DNA of 64,000 nt from Siminovitchia fortis (GCF_003605365.2 NZ_QYTU02000005.1:1-64000), one strand, 5' to 3'; shown: positions 53,995-62,594, numbered from the stretch's first letter. The notes: generated by a model from the letters alone, not told the origin. Numbers and translations are program-made.

Positions 53995-54618
53995 ATGAAA
54001 CATATTTTTCAAAAAGGGCCTAATCCCGCAGCTCCCACTTTACTTTTGCTTCACGGCACGGGTGGAACAGAAACGGACCTTCTCCCTCTTGCCGAAAAAA
54101 TCGACAAGGACGCTTCCGTTTTGAGTGTGCGCGGAAATGTCCTGGAAAATGGGATGCCCCGGTTTTTTCGAAGATTGGCCGAAGGCGTATTCGACGAAGC
54201 CGATCTGATTTTCCGGACAAAGGAATTGGATGAATTTTTGGATGAGTCAGCGGAAAAGTATGAATTTAACCGAAATAATGTGGTGGCCATCGGTTATTCG
54301 AACGGAGCCAATATTGCGGCAAGTTTACTCTTCCACTCTGAAGATTCATTAAAAGGCGCTATTTTACATCATCCGATGGTCCCAAGGAGAAACATCGAAC
54401 TTCCGAATCTGACAGGCAGACACATTTTTATAGCGGCCGGAAAAAACGATCCCATGTGCCCGCCACACGAGTCTTTAGAACTTCAAGACCTGCTTTCCGG
54501 AGCGCATGCGGATGTGACTGTACATTGGGAAAATAACGGACATCAACTCACTTGGACGGAAGTTGAAGCGGCTGCCGGCTGGTATAGAAAAATCGGCCTC
54601 CGAAATTCCGAAGATTGA
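53995..54618 (+). CDS. mhqD: Carboxylesterase/phospholipase MhqD
   Basis: 207-residue alpha/beta-hydrolase. Oxyanion HGTGGTETDL, nucleophile GYSNGANIA (Ser), and catalytic His in NNGHQLTW near the C-terminus; the Asp lies in AGKNDPMCP. Homologous to MhqD of the catechol-stress regulon. AAAGGAG lies 8 bases before the ATG. Confidence 0.9.
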   Translation: MKHIFQKGPNPAAPTLLLLHGTGGTETDLLPLAEKIDKDASVLSVRGNVLENGMPRFFRRLAEGVFDEADLIFRTKELDEFLDESAEKYEFNRNNVVAIGYSNGANIAASLLFHSEDSLKGAILHHPMVPRRNIELPNLTGRHIFIAAGKNDPMCPPHESLELQDLLSGAHADVTVHWENNGHQLTWTEVEAAAGWYRKIGLRNSED

Positions 54619-54672
54619 CTTCTGCAAAAAAGGGGAAACTAAAAGTTGAAACTAACTCAAGGAGGCAATGAA

Positions 54673-55284
54673 ATGGAGAATGTAAAACTGGCAGTCATCT
54701 ACTATAGCTCAACAGGAACAAACCATCAATTGGCCAAATGGGCGGAGGAAGGAGCGAAGGAAGCGGGCGCTGAAGTAAAAGTATTAAAAGTGCCTGAACT
54801 GGCTCCCCGGTCTGCCATTGAATCGAATCCATTATGGAAAGCCCATGCGGATGCAACGGAAGATGTGCCTGAAGCCAAATCCGAGGATTTGGAATGGGCG
54901 GATGCCATCATTTTCAGCGTTCCAACCAGATTCGGCAACGTTGCGAGTCAAATGAAACAGTTTCTTGATCTGCAGGGCGGCCTTTGGGCTCAAGGGAAAC
55001 TTGCAAACAAAGTGGTCAGCGCCATGTCTTCAGCACAGAACCCCCACGGCGGCCAGGAAGCAACAATCTTGGCATTGTATACAACCATGTATCATTGGGG
55101 CGCCATTGTGGCGGCTCCGGGATATACGGATCCCGTTTTGTACGGAGCGGGCGGAAATCCGTACGGGACAAGCGTCTCTGTTGACCAGGATGGCAACATG
55201 GTCGAGGATGTGAAGGACGCCGTAAAATATCAGGCCAAGCGGACCGTCACGGTGGCGGAGTGGGTGAAAAAAGGGAGCCAGTAA
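54673..55284 (+). CDS. NAD(P)H:quinone oxidoreductase, WrbA type IV
   Basis: 203-residue flavodoxin-like enzyme that reduces quinones by two electrons without making radicals. FMN-binding YYSSTGTNHQLAKW, IFSVPTRFGNVASQMKQFLD and SAQNPHGGQEATIL are typical of WrbA. The ATG at 54673 has AAGGAGG 7 bases upstream; a start nine codons earlier is rejected. Last gene of the mhq cluster. Confidence 0.93.
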   Translation: MENVKLAVIYYSSTGTNHQLAKWAEEGAKEAGAEVKVLKVPELAPRSAIESNPLWKAHADATEDVPEAKSEDLEWADAIIFSVPTRFGNVASQMKQFLDLQGGLWAQGKLANKVVSAMSSAQNPHGGQEATILALYTTMYHWGAIVAAPGYTDPVLYGAGGNPYGTSVSVDQDGNMVEDVKDAVKYQAKRTVTVAEWVKKGSQ

Positions 55285-55329
55285 GCGGCGATTGGCTCCA
55301 GTTCTTATGTAGAAGATTCGTCGATTTTT

Positions 55330-55557
55330 AAGAAAAGCGGAAGCGCCTTGCCCATCGGACGTACAGACTGGAGTGCCTCCGACGAGATAAAGGAAACACG
55401 GCGAGGAACGAGCCGATGTTGACTTATCGTAGGAAAGCTTCTTCTTCGAGAGTCTTCCTAAGCTTTGCGACGAGCTGAACAAGGCTTCCTTGATAAGCTA
55501 TGGCGCAGGAGCACCAGAGGTGCGAAGTCTGCTAGTCGATAGGCGCTGGAGCTAAAC
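55330..55557 (+). repeat. Long copy B of the dispersed structured repeat
   Basis: 228-base element from AAGAAAAGCGGAAGCGCCTTG to AGGCGCTGGAGCTAAAC. It shares most internal blocks with copy A at 11174 but is shorter between TTATCGTAGGAAAGC and CTTTGCGACGAG, and there the sequence differs. It fills most of the gap between the quinone reductase gene and a terminator; no gene is seen in that gap. Confidence 0.85.
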
Positions 55558-55612
55558 AACAAATGGCTTTGTTCAAAATTTTAAAGCTAAAACATCTTAT
55601 ACGCTTAAACAG

Positions 55613-55646
55613 CAAAAAAGCTGACCGCCGCCGGTCAGCTTTTTTG
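55613..55646 (-). terminator. Terminator after the 72-residue gene
   Basis: Stem AAAAAGCTGACCG / CGGTCAGCTTTTTT directly after the stop on the minus strand. Confidence 0.88.
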
Positions 55647-55649
55647 TGC

Positions 55650-55871
55650 TTATTCATCTTTTAAATCACGCGGGCCGTATGAAGCGTGTTTATCATCCTC
55701 GAACTCTTCTCGTTTTTCTACCAATTCATCGGATACATCATCGACTGGCATAACGAGCTGGTCGCGCTGCGCTTGCTTCACTTTATCATTGTAGAAAGCT
55801 TTGCCTTTTTCATTTCGTTCCTTCAAAGCTTTTGCTCTGTCTATTTTATCCTGTGTCGGTTTAGACTCCAT
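55650..55871 (-). CDS. Small hydrophilic hypothetical protein
   Basis: 73-residue, highly charged protein (MESKPTQDKIDRAKALKERN ... EKREEFEDDKHASYGPRDL). No membrane segment or catalytic motif. ATG at 55871 has GGAGGG 7 bases upstream. The composition resembles small stress or spore proteins of Bacillaceae. Not recognised. Confidence 0.7.
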   Translation of the reverse strand: MESKPTQDKIDRAKALKERNEKGKAFYNDKVKQAQRDQLVMPVDDVSDELVEKREEFEDDKHASYGPRDLKDE

Positions 55872-55920
55872 GTTTGATCCCTCCACTCTCTTTACTCTTC
55901 TTTTTCCGTTCTGAGGGATG

Positions 55921-56706
55921 TTAAACCAGTTTTAGTTGATAGAAGTCAGCTGTGTTCTTATAAAGAGTTTCATAGACCTCTTCCAGCCTGCATTTTTTAA
56001 TAGAAGCGATGCCGGCAATTGCTTCATGAATCATGTTCGGATGCGTCATTTTTCCGGAGAACGGTCCTTCAAAGCGCCACGGTCCATCCGTTTCCACCAT
56101 CATTTGATCGAGCGGGTACGCCTTGACAAGCTCCTGAATTTCTTGTTCGTAAACCACATCAGGCGTCACGGAAATGAACCAGCCGTTAGCAATCATCCGC
56201 CGGACTGTCTTGGAATCTCCTTTAAACCAATGGAAATGCGCTTTCTCCACCCCATGTTTTTCAAGTAAGTCGCAGGTGATCGGTGCATCATCGTATACGG
56301 CGTGTAAGATGACCGGCTTGTCCCATTGTCTGGCCTTTACGATAAATTGTTCCAGCAATTCGATATATCCACTGATGGAAAAATTAGCTCCCTTTTCCGA
56401 ACGCAAATAATAAGGCAGTCCGACTTCCCCGACAGCGACCATTTGCTCCTGATGTTTTTCCATCCATGAAAGCAGATCCTGAAGGTCCTCATCAGCAGGC
56501 AGTTCCTGCTCCGGATGGAATCCGAATGCCGCATGCACCCAGCGATATTTTTCAGCCAGGCGCAAATTGTGAAGGCAAGATTCCAAATGAAAGGAAACTG
56601 AAATTAAATCCGTACAACCAGCGGAATCCATTCCATCCAGGACTTCTTCCGTTTCCTTCCCCATGTATAGATCCAAGTGAATATGGGAATCGATGATCTT
56701 TTTCAC
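55921..56706 (-). CDS. TatD-family metal-dependent hydrolase in the thiamine operon
   Basis: 261-residue TIM-barrel hydrolase. Metal ligands: DSHIHLDLY at the N-terminus, Glu in VGEVGLPY, His in VILHAVYDDAP and HFHWFKG, and Asp in MMVETDGPW. TatD enzymes act mostly as DNases, but this one starts inside the stop of the thiamine-type ABC ATPase gene (ATGA overlap) and is the last gene of that operon. It may therefore be a hydrolase for a thiamine breakdown product or its amide, rather than a DNase. That role is inferred from position only. Confidence 0.85.
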   Translation of the reverse strand: MKKIIDSHIHLDLYMGKETEEVLDGMDSAGCTDLISVSFHLESCLHNLRLAEKYRWVHAAFGFHPEQELPADEDLQDLLSWMEKHQEQMVAVGEVGLPYYLRSEKGANFSISGYIELLEQFIVKARQWDKPVILHAVYDDAPITCDLLEKHGVEKAHFHWFKGDSKTVRRMIANGWFISVTPDVVYEQEIQELVKAYPLDQMMVETDGPWRFEGPFSGKMTHPNMIHEAIAGIASIKKCRLEEVYETLYKNTADFYQLKLV

Positions 56707-57458
56707 TGTCGCTCACCTTCCCCGCTGCCATTTATGATCCAACTGCTGACCTCCTGTTTCCAGTCAAGGAACTCGCGCATAAAAAACAGGTCCTTCTCCC
56801 GCGGCCTGCCAAAAGGCAGCTTGAATTCCTTCATCACGGTCGCCGGCTTTGTTGACAGGACTGCAATCCGGTCAGAAAGGAAAAGAGCCTCTTCAATATT
56901 ATGTGTCACGAACAGAATTGTCTTTTTATATTCCATCCATATGGATTGCAGCCATTGCTGCATATCCTGTCTCGTAAAATCATCAAGTGCCGAAAACGGC
57001 TCATCCAGCAAAATAAGCGGCTGGGGACTTAATAACGCCCTGATAAAAGCGGCCCGCTGCTTCATGCCGCCTGACAAAGCATCCGGCAACTCATTTTCGT
57101 ATCCTGCAAGCCCGGCTTTTTCAATCATTTCCAAAGCCCGCGCTTTATCCGCTTTTCCGGCCAGCTCCTGTCCCAAGAGCACATTCTGCAAAATAGTCCG
57201 CCACGGAAACAGCGAGTGTTGCTGCGGCATATAGCTGATATGGCCGCGTTCCCCCGTAATTTCCTGTCCATCCAAAAAAACGCCGCCTTGATCTGGAGCC
57301 AGAAGTCCTCCGATAAGGTGAAAAAGTGTGCTTTTTCCGCTTCCGGAAGGACCGAGAATCGTGACAAATTCCCCTTCCTCAACCGAAAGCTGTAAATCCT
57401 TCAATATTTCTTTTCCCGCAAAGCTTTTGGACAAATGTCTGATTTCCAAGTGGCTCAT
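56703..57458 (-). CDS. thiZ: ABC transporter ATPase, ThiZ-like
   Basis: 251-residue ATPase of the nitrate/taurine/thiamine-precursor type. Walker A GPSGSGKST, signature LSGGMKQRA, Walker B LILLDEPFSALD and H-loop FVTHNIEEAL. It overlaps the permease gene (ATGA) upstream and the TatD gene downstream. Confidence 0.88.
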   Translation of the reverse strand: MSHLEIRHLSKSFAGKEILKDLQLSVEEGEFVTILGPSGSGKSTLFHLIGGLLAPDQGGVFLDGQEITGERGHISYMPQQHSLFPWRTILQNVLLGQELAGKADKARALEMIEKAGLAGYENELPDALSGGMKQRAAFIRALLSPQPLILLDEPFSALDDFTRQDMQQWLQSIWMEYKKTILFVTHNIEEALFLSDRIAVLSTKPATVMKEFKLPFGRPREKDLFFMREFLDWKQEVSSWIINGSGEGERQ

Positions 57459-58219
57459 CTATTAACCTTCTTTCTTCTCCATTTGACAAGCTTAGCTTCA
57501 GCAAATGTAATGACGGCAAAAAACAGCAGGCTCAACATCATGATGATAAAAATCGCTACAAATACCCGGTCCGTGCGGAAAGATGAAGAGGCCAGTGTCA
57601 TATAGACTCCAATCCCGCTTTTTGCCCCGAGCCATTCGGAAATCACGGCTCCCATCACACTGTAGGTCGCTGAAATTTTCAAGCCTGAAAAAACGGAGGA
57701 GAGGGCATACGGCCACTCCAGCTTTGAAAACATCTGGATTTTGGAAGCCCCCGCCATCAGCATGTAATGCTTCATATCATGCGGAACATTCCGGAAACCG
57801 TCCATAGCCGCAACGGTCACCGGGAAAAAGCAGACAAGCGTAATGACGATGATTTTGGGCAGCAGCCCGAAGCCGAACCAAATGACCAATAGCGGGGCCA
57901 AGACGATGATTGGAACATTTTGCGATAAAATCAATAGCGGATAAACTGACTCCTGGACTCCCGGGAGTAAATGCAAAATGACGGCAGTCAGCAGGCCGAC
58001 AGCACAGCCGATCACAAAACCTCCGGCTGCAAGCCCCACGGTCGATTGAAGATGCGGCAGAAGCCCCTCGAAACCTTCTATTCCTTCGGCAAAGATGGAA
58101 GAAGGTGCAGGAAGGAGCCACTCGGGAATATCGAGCATTTTTACCGCCAATTCCCATATACATAATAAAAGGAGGAGGACCGCTGCCGGCCTCCATCCTT
58201 TCTTTGCGACCCACTCCAT
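57455..58219 (-). CDS. thiX: ABC transporter permease, ThiX-like
   Basis: 254-residue permease with six hydrophobic segments and the EAA-type loop VPHDMKHYMLMAGASKIQMF. The family transports pyrimidine precursors of thiamine (hydroxymethyl- or formylamino-pyrimidine). Start overlaps the stop of the thiamine-binding gene. Confidence 0.88.
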   Translation of the reverse strand: MEWVAKKGWRPAAVLLLLLCIWELAVKMLDIPEWLLPAPSSIFAEGIEGFEGLLPHLQSTVGLAAGGFVIGCAVGLLTAVILHLLPGVQESVYPLLILSQNVPIIVLAPLLVIWFGFGLLPKIIVITLVCFFPVTVAAMDGFRNVPHDMKHYMLMAGASKIQMFSKLEWPYALSSVFSGLKISATYSVMGAVISEWLGAKSGIGVYMTLASSSFRTDRVFVAIFIIMMLSLLFFAVITFAEAKLVKWRRKKVNR

Positions 58220-58509
58220 TATTGGTATTTCTCCGTCAATTGGCCCATTGTTATCCCTTCCGGCTGATATAGTATTTTCACCTGGGAAATGACATTGCTG
58301 CTGCCTATTTCAATCATGCGCTCATTCATTCTTCTGATGACTTCCATCAACTCGGAGAATTCGCCTTCCATCGTTGTTTCCAACGGGTGCACCTCATATT
58401 TGACCCCTGCTTCCTGTATCACTTTGATCGCTTCATCCACATAGGGAATGACGTCTTCGCCGTTCTTTGTTTTCGGGATGATTTGTATGCTGACTAATGA
58501 GTTGGCCAT
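58219..58509 (-). CDS. MTH1187/YkoF-type thiamine-binding protein
   Basis: 96-residue protein with the ferredoxin-like fold of the MTH1187/YqgV family (LVSIQIIPKTKNGEDVIPYVDEAIKVIQ; VHPLETTMEGEFSELMEVI). The related YkoF of B. subtilis binds thiamine and hydroxymethylpyrimidine. Lying between the transporter genes, it probably binds or buffers the imported precursor in the cytoplasm. It begins two bases after the thiY stop. Confidence 0.85.
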   Translation of the reverse strand: MANSLVSIQIIPKTKNGEDVIPYVDEAIKVIQEAGVKYEVHPLETTMEGEFSELMEVIRRMNERMIEIGSSNVISQVKILYQPEGITMGQLTEKYQ

Positions 58510-58511
58510 TT

Positions 58512-59519
58512 TCAGTCCTCCTTTTCAGGTAAAAATTCATTGGTGAATGCTTTATCCACATTAATTTCTTTTTCAAGCAATCCTTTTTCGAGCATCCAAT
58601 CCATATAATTTTGCCACACTTCGGCTTTTTGTTCTCCCCAGCGCGGGGCATCATCCTGATAGCGCGGTGCCAGCCATTCCTGGCTTTTCTTTACAAGTTC
58701 TGCGTCCAGATCTGGAACGGCTTTGATTAAAATATCAGCGGCCTCTTCAGGCTGGTCGATGGCAAATTCATAGCCTTTTGATACTGCAGCCATGAACGCT
58801 TTGACAGTCTCCGGATCTTTTTCAATCATTTTTTCGCTCGTCGAAATAACAGGTGTGTAATAATCGAGCTTGTCCGAGTAATCCGTAAGGTAGACCATAT
58901 TGATCTTTTCACCGCGAAGCTCCGCTTCCACTCCGGTCCACGCATAATAGATCCAGGCGAAGTCAATATCTCTTTTTACAGCCGTAAAAAAGTCGGCATC
59001 CCCCATGTTTACGATGTCCACCTTCTCAACATCCGCACCTTCCGTTTCCATCAGGGATGCCAAAACCGCTTTTTCAAGCGGAGCCCCCCATCCACCATAC
59101 GCTTTTCCTTCAAAGTCCTTTGGCGACTTGATATTTTTTTCTGCCGGGGATGCAAATCCCGATGTGTTATGCTGGATGACCGCGCCAATTGAAACAATCG
59201 GGACATTCTGAACACGCGCTTCCGTTATGCTCTCCTGATAGCTGACACCAAACTCGGATTTCCCTGAAGCCACAAGCTGATCCGCTCCGGCTTCCCCTGG
59301 CAGGATGATGTCCACATCCAATCCTTCCTCTTTGAAAAAGCCTTTCTCCTGTGCAACATATAACCCTGTATGGTTCGTGTTCGGCGACCAATCCAGGACA
59401 ACAGACACCTTTTTAAGACTTTCCTCTTTCCCGGCTGAATCGCTCTTTTCCTTCGCTTGTCCACCGCAGCCGGCCAACAGTAATAAAACACTAAAGATAC
59501 TTGCCAACCATTTTTTCAT
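58512..59519 (-). CDS. thiY: ABC transporter substrate-binding lipoprotein, ThiY-like
   Basis: 335-residue lipoprotein: signal peptide with lipobox LLAGC, then an NMT1/THI5-like domain (VVLDWSPNTNHTGLYVAQEKGFF, a pyrimidine-precursor binding signature). ThiY of Bacillus halodurans binds N-formyl-4-amino-5-aminomethyl-2-methylpyrimidine, a thiamine breakdown product. GGGAGG precedes the ATG. First gene behind the THI-box. Confidence 0.92.
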   Translation of the reverse strand: MKKWLASIFSVLLLLAGCGGQAKEKSDSAGKEESLKKVSVVLDWSPNTNHTGLYVAQEKGFFKEEGLDVDIILPGEAGADQLVASGKSEFGVSYQESITEARVQNVPIVSIGAVIQHNTSGFASPAEKNIKSPKDFEGKAYGGWGAPLEKAVLASLMETEGADVEKVDIVNMGDADFFTAVKRDIDFAWIYYAWTGVEAELRGEKINMVYLTDYSDKLDYYTPVISTSEKMIEKDPETVKAFMAAVSKGYEFAIDQPEEAADILIKAVPDLDAELVKKSQEWLAPRYQDDAPRWGEQKAEVWQNYMDWMLEKGLLEKEINVDKAFTNEFLPEKED

Positions 59520-59547
59520 TGAATTTCCTCCCTGATGTCATATAAGA

Positions 59548-59585
59548 AATGGCGCCAAGGGAAAATGAACCCAAGGCGCCAAGGC
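59548..59585 (-). terminator. Expression-platform hairpin of the THI-box
   Basis: Inverted repeat TTGGCGCCTTGGG / CCCTTGGCGCC between the riboswitch and thiY. The T-tract downstream (ATTTCTTAT) is modest, so it may act as terminator or by hiding other sequences; it is about 20 bases before the thiY ribosome binding site. Confidence 0.6.
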
Positions 59586-59598
59586 ATGCTAAAATTTG

Positions 59599-59692
59599 AC
59601 GTTCCCTTCGCTGGTATGAGCCAGATCAGGTTCAAAGGGTCAGCATTTTCCCCGAATGCTTTCTCAACCGGCACCACCGGTTCCCCTACTTC
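59599..59692 (-). promoter_or_regulatory. Thiamine pyrophosphate riboswitch (THI-box)
   Basis: Read leftward it shows the conserved parts of the TPP aptamer: TAGGGGAACC, a variant of the CTGAGA box (GGTTGAGAAAG), and ACCCTTTGAACCTGATCTGG followed by CTCATACCAGCGAAGGGAA. It should switch off the thiY operon when TPP is abundant. Confidence 0.96.
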
Positions 59693-59729
59693 ATCATTAT
59701 TTAATTCCCCCTCATTATAGCAGAAAAAA

Positions 59730-59756
59730 AAGAAAACTGCTCCAAAAAGAGCAGCT
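59730..59756 (-). terminator. Terminator of the RRNPP receptor-peptide operon
   Basis: Stem CTGCTC / GAGCAG with a short loop, followed by TTTTCTTTTTTTT when read leftward, 23 bases after the peptide gene stop. Confidence 0.88.
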
Positions 59757-59776
59757 TCCCTGATCTGTACGCCAAA

Positions 59777-59884
59777 TCAAACTGGTGGAAAAATAGGCGG
59801 TGACTGCGGAGTGATTCCGCCTCCGATAATCGGAGCAATGTAAAATACCCATGCAATGCTTGCGGTTACAAATAGTTTTTTCAT
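59777..59884 (-). CDS. Candidate secreted signalling peptide precursor
   Basis: 35-residue peptide: basic MKKL, hydrophobic FVTASIAWVFYIAPII, Gly-Gly-Gly, and a Pro-rich C-terminus PQSPPIFPPV. This is the layout of PapR/NprX/Phr precursors, which are exported by Sec, cut, and re-imported as 5-8-residue signals. The ATG at 59884 has GAGGTG 7 bases upstream; another ATG at 59890 overlaps the receptor stop (TGATG). The gene directly follows an HTH-TPR receptor gene and precedes a terminator, so both form one operon. The mature signal is probably within the last ten residues, but this is inference. Confidence 0.72.
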   Translation of the reverse strand: MKKLFVTASIAWVFYIAPIIGGGITPQSPPIFPPV

Positions 59885-59889
59885 TTTCA

Positions 59890-61128
59890 TCACCTCTCTG
59901 CTATTTTTTTATAATAATAAAGTGCTCTATCCGTATCTCTAGCTAAATAATATTCTGCTAAGGATAAAGCATATTTATTATAATCTTCAATGAAAAAGAA
60001 CTTTTCCAAAAACGGCAAGACATCGTTTTCAAGAAATGCCATTGCCTTTTCTTTATGGTCTTTTAATAAATATTGATAATATCGAAAAATCAATTCTTGC
60101 TTTTTCATAGAGTTAGCCTTTGTTTCCCCCAAAATCTTAGAAATATTCCGAAGTGCTTTTTCTTTCTCTCCTAGGGAGATCAAAAGCTCAGTATAGCTGC
60201 ATAAGCTTACCAGGTATTCTTTCTGTGATTGGGCTTTTTCCATTGAAAGGAGGTAGTAATCAGCGGCCTCTTCGAATTTTCCCGTTTTTTCAAGCAACAG
60301 GGCGTAGTTGTTATACATGGTAGAAATTAATTCTTCTGTATTGATTAAATTCATGTTCCTGAATATAAAACGATACTGCTCTGCAGCATTTTCGTATAAA
60401 CCCAGATCTGTGTATGCGATACCCAACAAAAACTGAGTATGTAGTATACGCAAATAGTTAAAAGTCCTGGAGTATGCCTCCAAAGCACTGTGACCATAAG
60501 CAACACTGCTGCTGTTGTCTTTCAAGTTGGCATAATTAAGTGCAATAAAATAATACATTTCCGCTTGCCAAGGGGAGGGCAATAAGTCGTTTGCCTCAAG
60601 TTTCAACAAAGTATCCAGTGACTTTTTATAATCTCCTTTAATAATATCAAATGCAGCATTGATATATTCATAAAGCTCTTTTTCTTGGGCACTTAAAGAA
60701 TTCAAAATTTGCCTCAGTGTTTCCTGTTCCTTCACGGCTCTCTCAAAGTCATTGACGAGCAAAAAATATCGATATAAGTATAGGTGGTAGCGTGCAATGT
60801 AATTGGAGAAAGTAATGTATTCCCGCTGTTCTTCAACACGTTGGTAGCACTCTTCTGCGCGCTTCTTATCGTACGAAAGGACAGCATCCAATAAATCAGA
60901 GAGGTCGGCTGCAATCGTTTCCGAAGCTCTTTGAATCGAGTCTAACGAAATGCCCAAACGCTCGAGCAGGAGCATGATAGTTTCCTGATTCACTTCTTTG
61001 TTGTAATTCTCAAACTTGCTCAAATGTGTAACGGAACATATGCCATTGCACAGCTCAGATTGCGTCATATTTCGTAATTGGCGGTGATATTTAATCATTG
61101 CGCCGATATTCATTTTCTCCAAATTCAT
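59890..61128 (-). CDS. HTH-TPR regulator of the RRNPP (NprR/PlcR) type
   Basis: 412-residue regulator. Residues 6-60 form an XRE helix-turn-helix (MIKYHRQLRNMTQSELCNG, VTHLSKFENY). From about 75 to 405 helical repeats of TPR type follow (for example AEMYYFIALNYANLKDNSSS, HTQFLLGIAYTDLGLYENAA, TMYNNYALLLEKTGKFEEAA). Length and layout match NprR (about 420) rather than PlcR (285). Such proteins bind a re-imported peptide in the TPR groove and then change DNA binding. The peptide gene downstream is its likely partner. ATG at 61128 has AGAGG about 8 bases upstream. Confidence 0.87.
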   Translation of the reverse strand: MNLEKMNIGAMIKYHRQLRNMTQSELCNGICSVTHLSKFENYNKEVNQETIMLLLERLGISLDSIQRASETIAADLSDLLDAVLSYDKKRAEECYQRVEEQREYITFSNYIARYHLYLYRYFLLVNDFERAVKEQETLRQILNSLSAQEKELYEYINAAFDIIKGDYKKSLDTLLKLEANDLLPSPWQAEMYYFIALNYANLKDNSSSVAYGHSALEAYSRTFNYLRILHTQFLLGIAYTDLGLYENAAEQYRFIFRNMNLINTEELISTMYNNYALLLEKTGKFEEAADYYLLSMEKAQSQKEYLVSLCSYTELLISLGEKEKALRNISKILGETKANSMKKQELIFRYYQYLLKDHKEKAMAFLENDVLPFLEKFFFIEDYNKYALSLAEYYLARDTDRALYYYKKIAER

Positions 61129-61217
61129 CTTTTCATCCTCTGGTCATACTACTTGTATAGATAAATAGTAGCACAATTTGGATAATAAATCTATTTTTTT
61201 CATGAACTTGTAATTTT

Positions 61218-62123
61218 TTACACTGAAAAAATATCTTTTAATGCCTCTTTTAAATCCGGAAACAAATAATCATATTGATTCTCCATTGCTTTTTCCGGAA
61301 TCACGCGCTGGCCGCTTACCAGCATGCTGCTCATTTCTCCAAGCATTAATTTTAAAGCAAACTCGGGGACTGGAAGCCAATGCGGCTTTTCCAGAACGGA
61401 ACCGATCACCTTCCCGAAATTTTTCATCTGTACGGGGGTTGGTGCAGTGACGTTGAGCGGGCCTTCAATGGCTGGAGTGTCGATCGCGAACTTGATCATG
61501 CCGGCGGCATCTTCCACATGAATCCAAGACACCCACTGTCTCCCGGACCCCACGGTCCCGCCGATGCCGAATTTATAGGGCAGCGCCATGAGCGGAAGCG
61601 CACCCTTATTGCCGAGAATGATTCCGAAACGGGCAAAAACTGTCCTGACATCAAGCCGGCTGGCTTCGGCCGCTTTTTCTTCCCACTTCTGCACAGTGCC
61701 GGCAAGAAAGTCACTGGCATTGCTTGTGCTTTTTTCAGTAAAAGTGTCTGTGTCCGACATACCGTAATATCCAACGGCGGAAGCGTTGATCAGGACTTGG
61801 GGCTTGCTCTCCAATTTTTCAATCAGCCGAATGATTTCCCCTGTGGCCTCCATCCGGCTTTTGATGATCCGCTCTTTCTTTTGCTTTGTCCAGCGAAAAC
61901 CGTTGATTGATTCTCCGGCCAAATTCACGATGGCATCTACGTTTTCCAAATTTTCTTCTGGACGGCTGCCCTGCTTGAGCCACTCGACGGCCTGCATCCG
62001 GTCCGTCTGTCGGATCTTTTCAGCGTTTCTTGATAAAACCGTTACTTGGTTGCCATCAGCCAACAGCTTTTCCTGCAAAACCTGTCCGAGAAACCCGCTT
62101 CCGCCTGCAATGACTACATGCAA
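61218..62123 (-). CDS. yfhF: SDR39U1 family (TIGR01777) epimerase, YfhF-like
   Basis: 301-residue extended SDR protein. NADP-binding GGSGFLGQVL at the N-terminus, AIVNLAGESINGFRWTKQKK (family signature), SAVGYYGMSDTD with the Tyr of the active site, and the C-terminal DUF1731 region. Function unknown though universal in Bacillus. TTG at 62123 gives the conserved start MHVVIAGGSGFL; a GTG three codons earlier (62132) is an alternative but sits too close to AAGGGAG. Confidence 0.88.
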   Translation of the reverse strand: MHVVIAGGSGFLGQVLQEKLLADGNQVTVLSRNAEKIRQTDRMQAVEWLKQGSRPEENLENVDAIVNLAGESINGFRWTKQKKERIIKSRMEATGEIIRLIEKLESKPQVLINASAVGYYGMSDTDTFTEKSTSNASDFLAGTVQKWEEKAAEASRLDVRTVFARFGIILGNKGALPLMALPYKFGIGGTVGSGRQWVSWIHVEDAAGMIKFAIDTPAIEGPLNVTAPTPVQMKNFGKVIGSVLEKPHWLPVPEFALKLMLGEMSSMLVSGQRVIPEKAMENQYDYLFPDLKEALKDIFSV

Positions 62124-62141
62124 TTGCTCCACACTCCCTTC

Positions 62142-62594
62142 TTACGAAAATATTTTTTTCACTTTATCATTCCGGTATGTAAACATCTCAGTCATTTTTC
62201 CTTTGACAAAGGGATGAAAAGCCGTACCTATCGCGCCGAATGGAAGAGCATACTGCAAATGGTCGCGGACTTCCGTCCCTTCTTCATTGTGGAAAAACAG
62301 ATGTTCATGCCGCCAATAGGCGAACGGTCCTTTTTGCTGCTCATCTATGAAACGTTTAAGTTTTGCAACTTCTTTTATTTCGCCTTCCCACCTGGTGCGA
62401 AAGCCTGGAAAAGGGGACAGGGAATAGCTGATCCTCTGGCCTGTGAGCATGGAAGAAGGCGGTTCCTGCACGAATTGGAGTTTAAACTTTGGCGGCGTAA
62501 GTACGGCCAAATTATTTGGATTTGAAAAAAATTCCCACACTTCACTAATCGGAGCATTTACAATCAGGCTGTTTTCCATCGTATATATCTTCAA
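62142..62594 (-). CDS. SRPBCC family protein (CoxG/START-like)
   Basis: 150-residue protein with the helix-grip pattern of SRPBCC (VNAPISEVWEFFSNPNNLAVLTPP, WEGEIKEVAKLKRFIDEQ, HLFFHNEEGTEVRDHLQYALPFG). Ligand unknown. TTG start with GGGGG upstream. It is 9-18 bases upstream of the SDR39U1 gene, so the two are probably co-transcribed. Confidence 0.82.
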   Translation of the reverse strand: MKIYTMENSLIVNAPISEVWEFFSNPNNLAVLTPPKFKLQFVQEPPSSMLTGQRISYSLSPFPGFRTRWEGEIKEVAKLKRFIDEQQKGPFAYWRHEHLFFHNEEGTEVRDHLQYALPFGAIGTAFHPFVKGKMTEMFTYRNDKVKKIFS

